Program-made: the position numbers and the translations under genes | Part shown: piece after piece, positions 63,566 through 64,000 of the stretch | How the letters are laid out: every line of letters starts with the position of its first letter | How positions within the stretch are numbered: the first letter of the stretch is position 1 | Assembly (NCBI GenBank): GCA_007449985.2 | Contig: VIIQ02000574.1 | Coordinates: 1,420,992 to 1,484,991, forward strand | Direction of reading: 5' to 3' | DNA: 64,000 nt | DNA from: Desmodesmus armatus | Taxonomy: Eukaryota > Chlorophyta > Chlorophyceae > Sphaeropleales > Scenedesmaceae | Notes under the pieces: generated by a model | What the model saw: the letters and a program-made list of their open reading frames with translations, nothing else | The model's database searches: none | Told to the model about the DNA's origin: nothing

Positions 63566-64000
63566 CAAGCAGCTCGTGTGCCTGCAGTATGGTCACACTG
63601 CCCTGCAGCAGCCTTGCACAGGTAGGCCGCTGCTACATCCTTCTGCAGCTGCTGCGCCTGTGCAGCAAAAACTGTCAACATTCCTGCCGCCCCTGCTGGT
63701 GCCACTTCCCCCGCCGCTGCTGCACTTGCTGTCCCTCCTGCACCAGCAGCAGCACTGCCAGCTGCACTCACACCATCATCGCTGCTGCAAGCAGCGGCAG
63801 CGACTGCTCTGGCAAAGCCCCTGCCAGCATCAACAGCTGAGCCCTCAAGAATCTCAGGGCCCCAGTTGATGGTGCCGGCAGCTCTGCTGCTGGTGGGGTG
63901 CGGCTGCCCTCAGTACTGCGGCCGGTCCGAAGCTGGCAGGGCGGGTGGGGCAGCTCCCCAGACCCTCACTGTCACACAGGTCAGGCAGGACTGACACTGA
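58758..64000 (-). CDS. Ala/Gln/Ser-rich low-complexity protein, incomplete at window edge
   Basis: No family recognised. The 3' end is best supported: exons 59703-59564 (its 5' side may extend further), 59284-59105 and 58931-58758, phase-consistent. They encode an acidic stretch (SEEDTEMDAVAPDGSAEEFE), a helix ending LAQQAAVQKAKRQ and a basic coiled coil (LLDARRRARRQQEKRLRATL). Upstream, long open frames at 61640-60490 and 60360-59800 are dominated by poly-Ala, poly-Gln and Ser, with a helical patch at DDVLLRAVLLEQPCLMEALL. The frame changes near 60450, perhaps through a 62-nt intron with donor CTA|GTGAGT. Further 5' segments near 62860-62650 (VVQLVGQWLVKLVEQLVVPQ, then poly-Gln) and 63840-63000 also look coding. 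I could not settle the exon chain; this may be one large gene or two. Confidence 0.4.
63535..63563. repeat. (CAG/CTG)n microsatellite
   Basis: A run of about nine CAG units. It is one of many CAG/CTG clusters between 58.7 and 64 kb (others near 61365-61380, 61664-61680, 61732-61755 and 62300-62325). Confidence 0.9.

Overview
The window reads as nuclear DNA of a green alga (Chlorophyta). Nearly every recognisable gene is cut by GT-AG introns, mostly about 100-600 nt, and there is no operon layout. Coding sequence is rich in CAG/CTG/GCT runs that give poly-Gln and poly-Ala tracts. The gene set mixes organelle-type proteins (PDX1, a cyanobacterial-type metallophosphoesterase, a RAP-domain protein) with a ciliary protein (CFAP53), which points to a lineage that builds or once built flagella. 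The species cannot be named from this sequence.

Layout. 0.5-4.3 kb: short-chain dehydrogenase (+). 5.2-9.1 kb: Gln/His-rich coiled-coil protein (-), head-to-head with a metallophosphoesterase (+, 9.4-13.0 kb). 13.0-18.0 kb: gene-poor, with copy A of a 1.6-kb dispersed repeat. 18.0-19.8 kb: RAP-domain protein (-). 23.9-26.0 kb: large single-exon ORF (+), possibly a distant RAP-type protein. 26.0-30.9 kb: gene-poor, with a degraded repeat copy C and a nearly intact copy B. 30.9-34.9 kb: predicted fusion of a YbaK-type aminoacyl-tRNA deacylase domain with a DEDDy 3'-5' exonuclease (-). 35.2-37.5 kb: exosome subunit RRP42 (-). 37.9-38.8 kb: truncated DUF962/Mpo1-like gene joined to a duplicated PDX1 tail (+). 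39.4-39.8 kb: orphan MYND zinc-finger exon. 40.3-44.0 kb: SIRT5-like sirtuin with two micro-exons (+). 44.6-50.7 kb: Prp43/DHX15 RNA helicase (-), head-to-head with PDX1 (+, 51.0-52.9 kb). 53.9-56.7 kb: CFAP53 (-), head-to-head with a small putative secreted protein (+, 57.1-57.6 kb). 58.8-64.0 kb: Ala/Gln-rich low-complexity gene (-) running off the right edge.

The genes do not form one pathway. RNA handling recurs: Prp43, RRP42, RAP, YbaK-exonuclease. Four gene pairs share short divergent intergenic regions (235-415 bp). The most unusual items are the YbaK/exonuclease fusion, whose last donor carries an immediate in-frame stop; the consecutive 11- and 13-nt micro-exons that encode the acyl-specificity segment of the sirtuin; the DUF962::PDX1 chimera; the mobile-looking A/B/C repeat family; and paired hairpins inside a dehydrogenase intron. 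Exon boundaries were assigned by hand from reading frame, splice consensus, phase and remembered family alignments. No database search was run.
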